NCBI GenBank assembly: GCA_003864495.1
Contig: ML133450.1
Coordinates: 539,968-603,967, forward strand
Direction of reading: 5' to 3'
Length of the DNA: 64,000 nucleotides
Source: Nemopilema nomurai
Lineage: Eukaryota; Cnidaria; Scyphozoa; Rhizostomeae; Rhizostomatidae
Shown here: positions 26,701 through 38,400 of the stretch, piece after piece
Position numbering within the stretch: position 1 is the first letter of the stretch
Layout: each line of letters begins with the position of its first letter
The notes under the pieces: generated by a model
Told to the model about the DNA's origin: nothing
The model's input: the letters and a program-made list of their open reading frames with translations, nothing else
The model's database searches: none
Program-made: the position numbers and the translations under genes

Positions 26701-29700
26701 CAAACTGGACGAATTCTGACCTAAATTTCCGTTGAACAAGAAACCAATTTTTAAAGAGCAGATGACCTTTATTTGCTTCCACAATGTATTTTGATGCTGA
26801 ACTCGGTAGATTTTCATAGAAAATAATATTGATAAAAAAGTCCATTTCTGGCCAAAAATCCAAGGCTATAGCCTTACAAACTGGACGAATTCTGACCTAA
26901 ATTTCTGTGCACCAGAAACCAATTTTTGAAGAGCAGATGACCTTTATTTGCTTCCACAATGTATTTTGATTGTGAACTCTGTAGATTTTCGAAGAAAATA
27001 ATATTGTTGAAAAACTCCCATTTCTGGCCAAAAATCCAAGGCTATAGCCTTACAAACTAGACGAATTCTGACCTAAATTTCCTTTGAACAAGAAACCAAT
27101 TATGGAAGAGCAGATGACCTTTATTTGCTTCCACAATGTATTTTGATGATGAACTCGGTAGATTTTCATAGAAAATAATATTGTTAAAAAAGTCCATTTC
27201 TGGCCAAAGAACCAAGGCTATAGCCTTACAAACTGGACGAATTCTGACCTAAATTTCCTTCGAACCAGAAACCAAATTTTGATGTGCAGATGACCTTTAT
27301 TTGCTTCCACAATGTATCTTGATGGTAGATTCGGTAGATTTACGAAGAAAATAATATTGTTGAAAAACGCCCATTTCTGGCCAAAAATCCAAGGCTATAG
27401 CCTTACAAACTGGACGAATTCTGACCTAAATTTCCTTTATCCAGAAACCAATTTTTGAAGAGCAGATGACCTTTATTTGCTTCCACAATGTATTTTGATT
27501 GTGAATTCGGTAGATTTACGAAGAAAATAATATTGTTAAAAAACCACCATTTCTGGCCAAAAATCCAAGGCTATAGCCTTACAAACTGGACGAATTCTGA
27601 CCTAAATTTCCTTTGCACCAGATACAAATTTTTGAAGAGGAGATGAGCTTTATTTCCTTCCACAATGTATCTTGATGGTAGATTCGGTAGATTTACGAAG
27701 AAAATAATATTGTTGAAACTCGCCCATTTCTGGCCAAAAATCCAAGGCTATAGCCTTACAAACTGGACGAATTCTGACCTAAATTTCCTTTGAACCAGAA
27801 ACCAATTTTTGAAGAGCAGATGACCTTTATTTGCTTCCACAATGTATTTTGATGGTGAATTCGGTAGATTTTCGAAGAAAATAATATTGTCGAAACTCGC
27901 CCAATTCTGGCCAAAAATCCAAGGCTATAGCCTTACAAACTGGACGAATTCTGACCTAAATTTCCTTTGAACCAGAAACCAATTTTTGAAGAGCAGATGA
28001 CCTTTATTTGCTTCCAAAATGTATTTTGATGGTGATTTCGGTAGATTTTCGAAGAAAATAATATTGTCGAAAAACTCCCATTTCTGGCCAAAAATCCAAG
28101 GCTATAGCCTTACAAACTGGACGAATTCTGACCTAAATTTCCTTTATCCAGAAACCAATTTTTGAAGAGCAGATGACCTTTATTTGCTTCCACAATGTAT
28201 TTTGATTGTGAATTCGGTAGATTTACGAAGAAAATAATATTGTTGAAAAACGCCCATTTCTGGCCAAAAATCCAAGGCTATAGCGTTAAAAACTGGACGA
28301 ATTCTGACCTAAATTTCCTTTGCACCAGATACAAATTTTTGAAGAGGAGATGAGCTTTATTTCCTTCCACAATGTATCTTGATGGTAGATTCGGTAGATT
28401 TTCGAAGAAAATAATATTGTCGAAAAACTCCCATTTCTGGCCAAAAATCCAAGGCTATACCCTTACAAACTGGACGAATTCTGACCTAAATTTCTTTGCA
28501 CCAGAAACCAATTTTTGAAGAGCACATGAGCTTTATTTGCTTCCGCAATGTATTTTGATGGTGAATTCGGTAGATTTTTGAAGAAAATAATATTGTTAAA
28601 AAACCCCCATTTCTGGCCAAAAATCCAAGGCTATAGCCTTACAAACTGGACGAATTCTGACCTAAATTTCCTTTGAACCAGAAACCAATTTTTGAAGAGC
28701 AGATGACCTTTATTTGCTTCCTCAATGTATCTTGATGGTGAATTCGGTAGATTTTCGTAGAAAATAATATTGTTGAAAAACGCCCATTTCTGGCCAAAAA
28801 TCCAAGGCTATAGCCTTACAAACTGGACGAATTCTGACCTAAATTTCCTTTGAACCAGAAACCAATTTTTGAAGAGCAGATGACCTTTATTTGCTTCCAC
28901 AATGTATTTTGATGGTGAATTCGGTATACTTTCGAAAAAAAGAATATCGTCGAAAAATGCCCACTTCTGGCCAAAAATCCAAGGCTATTTCCTTACAAAA
29001 TGGACGAATTTTGTCCAAAACCTTTCTGCCCCAGAAACCAATTCTTAAGGTAAACATGAACTTTATATGCTTCTACAATTTATATTGGTGATGAATTCGG
29101 TAGATTTTCGAAGAAAATAATATTGTTGAAAAACGCCCATTTCTGGTCAAAAATCCAAGGCTATAGCCTTACAAACTGGACGAAGTCCGACCTAAAATTC
29201 CTTTGAACCAGAAACCAAATTTTGAAGAGCAGATGACCTTTATTTGCTTCCACAATGTATCTTGATGATGAGTTCGGTATATTTTCGAAGAAAAGAATAT
29301 TGTTAAAAAACGCCCATTTCTGGCCAAAAATCCAAGGCTATAGCCTTACAAACTGGACGAATTCTGACCTAAATTTCCTTCGAACCAGAAACCAATTTTT
29401 GAAGAGGAAAATGAACTTGATATGCTTCTACAATTTATATTGGTGGTTAATTCAGTAGATTTTCAAAGAAAAGAATATTGTCAAAAATGCCCATTTTTGG
29501 CCAAAAATCGAAGGATTTACAAAATGACCAAAACCTTTTACAAACTTTTTGTTCCAAAATCAAGACCAAAACAAATTTTTTTACGAGCATATGGGATTTG
29601 TATGTTTTTAAAACGTATCTTGGTGGTAAATACAGTAGAATTCTAAGAAAAGAATACTGTCGAAAAATACTCATTTCTGGCCACAAAGTCAAGGCTATAG

Positions 29701-32700
29701 CCTTACAGAATGGACGAATTCTGACCTAAATTTCCTTTGAACCAGATACAAATTTTTGAAGAGGAGATGAGCTTTATTTCCTTCCACAATGTATCTTGAT
29801 GGTAGATTCGGTAGATTTTCGAAGAAAATAATATTGTCGAAAAACTCCCATTTCTGGCCAAAAATCCAAGGCTATAGCCTTACAAACTGGACGAATTCTG
29901 ACCTAAATTTCCTTTGCACCAGAAACCAATTTTTGAAGAGCACATGAGCTTTATTTGCTTCCGCAATGTATTTTGATGGTGAATTCGGTAGATTTTTGAA
30001 GAAAATAATATTGTTAAAAAACCCCCATTTCTGGCCAAAAATCCAAGGCTATAGCCTTACAAACTGGACGAATTCTGACCTAAATTTCCTTTGAACCAGA
30101 AACCAATTTTTGAAGAGCAGATGACCTTTATTTGCTTCCACAATGTATCTTGATGGTGAATTCGGTAGATTTTCGTAGAAAATAATATTGTTGAAAAACG
30201 CCCATTTCTGGCCAAAAATCCAAGGCTATAGCCTTACAAACTGGACGAATTCTGACCTAAATTTCCTTTGAACCAGAAACCAATTTTTGAAGAGCAGATG
30301 ACCTTTATTTGCTTCCACAATGTATTTTGATGGTGAATTCGGTATACTTTCGAAAAAAAGAATATCGTCGAAAAATGCCCACTTCTGGCCAAAAATCCAA
30401 GGCTATTTCCTTACAAAATGGACGAATTTTGTCCAAAACCTTTCTGCCCCAGAAACCAATTCTTAAGGTAAACATGAACTTTATATGCTTCTACAATTTA
30501 TATTGGTGATGAATTCGGTAGATTTTCGAAGAAAATAATATTGTTGAAAAACGCCCATTTCTGGTCAAAAATCCAAGGCTATAGCCTTACAAACTGGACG
30601 AAGTCCGACCTAAAATTCCTTTGAACCAGAAACCAAATTTTGAAGAGCAGATGACCTTTATTTGCTTCCACAATGTATCTTGATGATGAGTTCGGTATAT
30701 TTTCGAAGAAAAGAATATTGTTAAAAAACGCCCATTTCTGGCCAAAAATCCAAGGCTATAGCCTTACAAACTGGACGAATTCTGACCTAAATTTCCTTCG
30801 AACCAGAAACCAATTTTTGAAGAGGAAAATTAACTTGATATGCTTCTACAATTTATATTGGTGGTTAATTCAGTAGATTTTCAAAGAAAAGAATATTGTC
30901 AAAAATGCCCATTTTTGGCCAAAAATCGAAGGATTTACAAAATGACCAAAACCTTTTACAAACTTTTTGTTCCAAAATCAAGACCAAAACAAATTTTTTT
31001 ACGAGCATATGGGATTTGTATGTTTTTAAAACGTATCTTGGTGGTAAATACAGTAGAATTCTAAGAAAAGAATACTGTCGAAAAATACTCATTTCTGGCC
31101 ACAAAGTCAAGGCTATAGCCTTACAGAATGGACGAATTCTGACCTAAATTTCCTTCGAACCAGATACAAATTTTTAAAGAGGAGATGAGCTTTATTTCCT
31201 TCCACAATGTATCTTGATGGTAGATTCGGTAGATTTTCGAAGAAAATAATATTGTCGAAAAACGCCCATTTCTTGCCAAAAATCCAAGGCTATAGCCTTA
31301 CAAACTGGACGAATTCTGACCTAAATTTCCTTTGAACCAGAAACCAATTTTTGAAGAGCAGATGACCTTTATTTGCTTCCACAATGTATTTTGATTGTGA
31401 ATTCAGTAGATTTACGAAAAAAATAATATTGTTAAAAAACCCCCATTTCTGGCCAAAAATCCAAGGCTATAGCGTTAAAAACTGGACGAATTCTGACCTA
31501 AATTTCCTTTGCACCAGATACAAATTTTTGAAGAGGAGATGAGCTTTATTTCCTTCCACAATGTATCTTGATGGTAGATTCGGTAGATTTTCGAAGAAAA
31601 TAATATTGTCGAAAAACTCCCATTTCTGGCCAAAAATCCAAGGCTATACCCTTACAAACTGGACGAATTCTGACCTAAATTTCCTTTGAACCAGAAACCA
31701 ATTTTTGAAGAGCACATGAGCTTTATTTGCTTCCGCAATGTATTTTGATGGTGAATTCGGTAGATTTTTGAAGAAAATAAAATTGTTAAAAAACCCCCAT
31801 TTCTGGCCAAAAATCCAAGGCTATAGCCTTACAAACTGGACGAATTCTGACCTAAATTTCCTTCGAACCAGAAACCAAATTTTGAAGAGCAGATGACCTT
31901 TATTTGCTTCCACAATGTATCTTGATGGTAGATTCGGTAGATTTACGAAGAAAATTATATTGTTGAAAAAGTCTATTTCTGGTCAAAAAACCAAGGCTAT
32001 AGCCTTACAAACTGGACGAATTCTGACCTAAATTTCCTTTGAACCACAAACCAAATTTTGAACAGCAGATGACCTTTATTTGCTTCCACAATCTTGATGG
32101 TGAATTCGGTATATTTTCGAGAAAAAGAATATTCTTAAAAAACTCCCATTTCTGGCCAAAAATCCAATGCTATAGCCTTACAAACTGGACGAATTCTGAC
32201 CTAAACTTCCTTCGAACCAGAAACCAATTTTTGAAGAGGAAGATGAACTTTATATGCTTCTACAATTTATATTGGTGGTTAATTCAGTAGATTTTCAAAG
32301 AAAAGAATATTGTCAAAAATGCCCATTTTTGGCCAAAAATCGAAGGATTTACAAAATGACCAAAACCTTTTACAAACTTTTTGTTCCAAAATCAAGACCA
32401 AAACAAATTTTTTTTACGAGCATATAGGTTTTGTATGTTTTTAAAACGTATCTTGGTGGTAAATACAGTAGAATTCTAAGAAAAGAATACTGTCGAAAAA
32501 TACTCATTTCTGGCCACAAAGTCAAGGCTATAGCCTTACAAACTGGACGAATTCTGACCCAAATTTCTTTGCACCAGAAACCAATTTTTGAAGAGCACAT
32601 GAGCTTTATTTGCTTCCGCAATGTATTTTGATGGTGAACTCGGTAGATTTTTGAAGAAAATAAAATTGTTAAAAAACCCCCATTTCTGGCCAAAAATCCA

Positions 32701-34120
32701 AGGCTATAGCCTTACAAACTGGACGAATTCTGACCTAAATTTCCTTCGAACCAGAAACCAAATTTTGAAGAGCAGATGACCTTTATTTGCTTCCACAATG
32801 TATCTTGATGGTAGATTCGGTAGATTTACGAAGAAAATAATATTGTTGAAAAACGCCCATTTCTGGCCAAAAATCCAAGGCTATAGCCTTACAAACTGGA
32901 CGAATTCAGACCTAAATTTCCTTCGAACCAGAAACCAATTTTTGAAGAGGAAGATGAACTTTATATGCTTCTACAATTTATATTGGTGGTTAATTCAGTA
33001 GATTTTCAAAGAAAAGAATATTGTCAAAAATGCCCATTTTTGGCCAAAAATCGAAGAATTTACAAAATGACCAAAACCTTTTACAAACTTTTTGTTCCAA
33101 AATCAAGACCAAAACAAATTTTTTTTACGAGCATATGGGTTTTGTATGTTTTTAAAACGTATCTTGGTGGTAAATACAGTAGAATTCTAAGAAAAGAATA
33201 CTGTCGAAAAATACTCATTTCTGGCCACAAAGTCAAGGCTATAGCCTTACAGAATGGACGAATTCTGACCTACATTTCTTTGAACCAGAAACCAATTTTT
33301 GAAGAGCAGATGAGCTTTATATGCTTCCACAATGTATTTTGATGGTGAATTCGGTATACTTTCGAAAAAAAGAATATCGTCGAAAAATGCCCACTTCTGG
33401 CCAAAAATCCAAGGCTATTTCCTTACAAAATGGACGAATTTTGTCCAAAACCTTTCTGCCCCAGAAACCAATTCTTAAGGGAAATATGAACTTTATATGC
33501 TTCTACAATTTATATTGGTGGTTAATTCAGTAGATTTTCAAAGAAAAGAATATTGTCAAAAATGCCCATTTCTGGCCAAAAATCGAAGGATTTACAAAAT
33601 GACCAAAACCTTTTACAAACTTTTTGTTCCAAAATCAAGACCAAAACAAATTTTTTACTAGCATATGGGTTTTGTATGTTTCTAAAATTTATCTTGGTGG
33701 TAAATACAGTAGAATTCTAAGAAAAGATTCTGGTCGAAAAGTGCCTATGTCTGGTGAAAATTCAAGTCTATAGACTTACAAAATAACCAAAGCGTTTTAA
33801 ATTTTTTTGCTAAGAAACCCCCTTTTTAAGCCTAGATATGCTTTATTGTCTTCTATAACGTATCTTGATGGCCAATTTAGAAATTTTTTGTAAAAGATGG
33901 CGGTCGAAAAATGGCCATTTCCGGTAAGAAAACCAAGGCTTGGACTTTACAAAATGGACGAAATGCCTGTTTTTGGACAAGAAGCAAGGCTATAGGAATG
34001 CAAAATAAGCGAAAACTTATCAAAATTTGTGCTCAAAAACCAATTTTTGAAGAACAAATGAGCTTTATATACTTCTACAACCTATTTTAACGGTAAATTT
34101 GGCAGAACGCTGGGAAAAAT
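8735..34120. repeat. 177-bp tandem satellite, about 145 monomers, 25 kb
   Basis: The same sequence recurs every 176-177 bp. For example, the CTGACC landmark is at 9245, 9422 and 9598. Each monomer reads in order: a Phe/Leu-rich-looking TTTATTTGCTTCCACAATGTA block, a GGTAGATTT block, a CATTTCTGGCCAAAAATCC block, the perfect palindrome AAGGCTATAGCCTT, and ACGAATTCTGACCTAAATTT. That last block contains an EcoRI site. The part from the palindrome to the EcoRI site is the most constant. Length variants include 130-bp monomers with an internal deletion. Monomers at both ends (before about 9100 and after about 33700) are strongly diverged. I see no gene inside; the open frames are by-products of a period divisible by 3. 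The role could be centromeric, heterochromatic or none, and sequence alone cannot decide. Confidence 0.97.
28312..31147. repeat. Two tandem copies of a 1418-bp higher-order unit within the satellite
   Basis: The segments 28312-29729 and 29730-31147 are nearly identical, while the monomers inside each differ clearly from one another. Shared diagnostic stretches recur exactly 1418 bp apart: open frames beginning at 28891 and 30309, at 29255 and 30673, and at 29422 and 30840. 1418 bp equals eight monomers. Parts of the same set occur again at about 32230-33800, so the unit has been copied more than once. Confidence 0.9.
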
Positions 34121-35197
34121 TATCTGGATGATATGTGTCATTTTTTTCCTTATGATTGTCAAAAGCAGCATTGACTTACTGTGTTTCCTTGTTTTCTAAC
34201 TTGAACAAAATACAGAAAAAGAGGTAAAAAAATTCAAAAGCAAGCTTAATCTAAAAGAACGTGAACTGTTTTCAACATTATCAACTTTTGTACGTGTAGC
34301 TGTGTAATATCTATTTAATGGCCCACTTTCTTAGGTTCAGAAGGTAAAATAAGGTGAGAAAAATATAAATTTCACATAAAAATTTAAATCACATAAGAAA
34401 ATTATTCTCTTATGATTGTCAAAAGCAGCACCGACTTACTGTAATACCTTCCTTTCGAACTTTACCTGTTTTAGGCTCAATGGTAATGGGAGTAGATTCC
34501 TTATTGCTGCAGCAATGCATACAATTACACTAAACCTTTTTATATTAATCATTATTACATCTTACATAGATAGTAAATTGTAAATTTGTATTCCAACTTC
34601 TATAATGGGTCTGGCGTTGGGCAACAATTGTCGAAGGAAAAAGACAAAAGAGGAAATTGCGGAGAGTTTAATTTAAGAGCATATTATTTCATTAGTTGGA
34701 TTTACATTGCATATTAAGCATATATGTGCAGTTTACTGTTACGCTTTCATCCTTAAAACCATTTTACGAAGAGGTTGGCTTTTGAAATTATTGAACTAAC
34801 AAGGGAAGGTTGTTAACTGTTTGAGCGGCCTAGCGAGACTACTTCTTTGCGGCTTGTATTTCAATACCTGAGCAAGAAGACGCTACAGGACTTCGGCAGC
34901 TTGCCTTGTGCGCATGCGTAAAGCGATGAACCAGCATGTTTCAAAATGGCTGCCTCAGTCGATTCGTTTACATTGGGTATAAGACCATCATCCCTCGAGA
35001 GGTCACAGGTTGCCTAGACGGGCAAGCCCTTGTTTCATATACACGAAAATAGGCACCATAGGGATTTAACCAACAAAGCGAGATCTTGGCAAAGGGCATA
35101 CCTTCTCCAACTAAGCAGTGCCTAGGTAAATAATAGATGCGGTTATCTAGCTCTATCTTCTTTACTAATGGAGAAATTTCCTTCCGTTCATGGAATG
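34121..35197. other. Region between satellite and GGT-b, with a direct repeat
   Basis: No gene seen. A stretch of about 34 bp beginning CTTATGATTGTCAAAAGCAG occurs at about 34150 and again at about 34409 in the same orientation. It differs only at a TT/CC pair. The rest is AT-rich intergenic DNA. Confidence 0.5.
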
Positions 35198-35203
35198 TTT
35201 ATT
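35198..35203 (-). terminator. Candidate poly(A) signal of GGT-b
   Basis: An AATAAA on the minus strand, about 222 nt beyond the GGT-b stop codon. The spacing resembles that of the candidate signal in GGT-a. Confidence 0.4.
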
Positions 35204-35424
35204 GATATCCCATTGACAGTGTGGGTTTACAGTGCTGGTTGTCTAGTTGCTTAATAATATTAACTATCTTGCTACAAAGATTATCTAATTGCGTGATTTC
35301 TAAAAATAATAATCATTTCTATGTTTGAACTACCTATCACTTAGAGTGTTTTCTAAGATTGAAAAATTTACTTTCATTACCTCGACTCACAAGTGTTTCT
35401 TTCCTTCTCCTGACAAACACCCAT

Positions 35425-38400
35425 CTAATACCCAGCTGATTTGCCATACTTGCGGGGGTCGGACTTAGAATAAACCAAACCATCAGCTCCTTTGTAAATC
35501 GCTTGTACGACGGCGAAGAGCGAGCTAGTCTTGATCACGTGGCCTTTCTTCTTCAACCCATCTACGATACCAGCTTCCAGGGGGTTCTTCTTTTCGTTTC
35601 TTATGTATTCTGGGAAAAGCGCGTGTTGGGGGCGCCCGTCTTCAACAGCCGCTCCCAGCTCCATTCCAAACCAAAGTTTCTTCATGATAACCTGAATCCA
35701 GACAAGAAAGTTCAATTCAAACTTTGCAAAACACCAAAGCTAGATAACATTTGCTAAAAGTGAGTCGGTCGAATACCAAAGATTGCCATTCTGCGACTCG
35801 TTTTTGGTCGAATAATATTTAATGGCCAAAAAGCATCCAAATTGACCAAATCAGTCACTAAAGGAGATGACAGGATACAGAGAGTTTGACCACGTGCACT
35901 GCAAGATCAGCCATAAACACTCGTTGATGCACCCTGGGAAAGTCCATGCAATGACATTGGGTGGGGATTGCTAAAGCATCTTCAACATAAACAAGAACAA
36001 AGGAGCAGCCTCTTTTGAAATATATTCTTTTAGGTTAATTTCCTTCCTATTTTGAGAAAAATTTGGACACCTGCATAAAAACTCGACCAGTCGATACGCT
36101 CTCGTCTATTGCCATGAAATTTTGTGGCACATTCAGTTCGTGTGTACTTGATTCAAAATGATTATGGGGTACGAGAAGGGGGTATATGTAGAGGATTGCA
36201 GTATAACAGAAAGAGCAAAACAGCTACGTATTTTTGCTTGAGACTGAACCTGTCATCGTAATTTCAATTAATCTTTTGTCGCTGACGATCTCGTTAAGGG
36301 GAGTCACACCCGAGGGTTGAGGCTGGCATAGGGTAATCGTTGACTACGACGCTGAAAACAGAAATCACTATTTGATCAACACGAGTCCTATCAGCTTAAC
36401 TGAAAATCAAATGGCACACACAGCATCTCAATATTCCCAATTTGCCTGTAAGCTAAATACTTTGACATATAAATTAACATTTTGATTGACTGACTGATTG
36501 ATTGTTGCTTGAAGCTGCATCCAGACAGCAACGAAAAATCATTGCAGGCTAATACTGGCGACAACGTACCCATGCGGTAGAAAGGGTTATCCTGGTTCCG
36601 CCTGATGCCCCGATTACCATCACCACGTCACCCTTCTCGTCTACAAGGATAGAAGGGCATGTCGAGGACAGCGGTCTCTTTCCCGCTGCAGGGGCATTAG
36701 CCTGTGGCCACGGGTAACCGCTGTACGATTGATTCGTGAAGAAGTCAGCAAGCTCATTGTTGAAAATTATGCCGCTTGTCGTTGATCGAAACTTTGCTCC
36801 AAAGCTGTGCAAGAAGAATGAATGAAAAAAATGAATTCACTAAAATCTTCTTCATAGCTTAATTTTGCTCAAGAAAATGATTTTACAAACACTCACAAAA
36901 ATTTGAGAATTTGATTTTTAAAGTTTTTCTAGCACAAAAGAACTCCTATTCTAAAACGTTCTTGAGATCCTGATAATGGTGTTCTAAGCGTAAGGTTGCG
37001 TTCACGCTGCACAATCTTTTGAAAGCGCCTTCAACCGCTATCAGATAATTTCTATAGAATCTTTTGTAGTGTTCAAATTGGCAAATATAAAGACGCTTGC
37101 TATTGCGATTTTGCTTGTTAGTTCGCAAGCAATCAAAAGCAAGCACGCTTTTAGTGTGAACGCAGCCTATGACACATGGCCACGTGTAAGACATGATCGG
37201 TTCTGTTATCTTCCTCTGCTAGTAAATTCCCCCTTTCCCTATACATGATGTTCAACGAGGGCGTATTCTTTAGTAAAGCGATGCATTTCCCATTTATTCC
37301 CTCCCAACCCCCCCCCCCCCCCCCCCCTCTATATAGATCACTCAATAGATGCTCAAATACTCACGCGTAGTTAATGGTATTGGTTGCCGCTGCCGCATCT
37401 CCGTTTTCGGCCAAAACAGACACATGCGTTGTGCCATGGTCCTCTGTTTTGGCAAAGAAATCACCGTAATATGAGAGATTGTGGGTCTTCGCGTCATCGA
37501 TCTTCTTTCTGTCCAGTTCGGCTTGTGCTTTGCTTAACACTTTCCTTACGTTCTTTAAACAATATTACGTACGAATTACAATAAACCATGCAGTTGAGTT
37601 GATAATGAGTTGATAATGAGTTGATAATGAGTTTAGGAAATGTACTCATATTCAGCTGGATATTCTGTTTATGAGGCACTTTTGCAGACAATTTCAATGT
37701 CGATCGCTTATGCCACCATACTTTTAGCATAAATGTTTATCAAACAAGATCTTATATTGCTGTCATACAGTCAACTTTTCTGTAGCATTAGCTCATGTAA
37801 AAATTTCGCATGAGAATGCCTTTACGTTCCGGCTTTAACAACTATCCTTAATATCTATATCTATCAATATAAATATTTATTTCGATGAAGATATTACTTA
37901 TCGATGATTCTAAACAAATTTGTTTTCTGGCCATTGATTGAGGATAAATTACGATCAGCCTCTTTTCTTCCTTGTTTACTTCTATGCAGCAACTATCAGT
38001 GAGAAATTCGACAAACAGCTGGAAAGCAGTCTTTTGGAAATCTGACTTCATGACGTAGTTCTTTGGAAAACTTATTAACTAACCTCAGCAAAAACTGTGT
38101 TGTTGGTTTGATAATCAGGGTCCCCAAGGTAAGGCCTGTAGGCGTAACTGAACTTGAAAGATTCGACAATGCGGTGGTAAGTGAGAATCCTTTTCTCCAG
38201 CGTCGAAAGGTCTGCACTTGTGAAGTTATATCCTAGAAAGCATAAACATTGGTTAGGCCGCTAACAACAAATGTAGCTTAAACTAGTTCAAAACCTTGTC
38301 TCTTTGCCTTGGTACGCATTGCAGAGCATCAGTTATGAGATTCGGAACTCAGCAACATTACGTAGTCGAAGTTGAAATGCAGAGCGCAGCTGCAAACGCA

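Noticed and set aside
8735..34120. Dozens of open frames of 60-125 codons inside the array
   Set aside because: They repeat with the satellite period, exist on both strands, mostly lack conserved starts and change with each indel. They are by-products of the tandem repeat.
8735..34120. Calling the array a centromere
   Set aside because: Monomer length and a conserved box fit, but a centromere is defined by chromatin and genome-wide distribution, neither of which is visible here.
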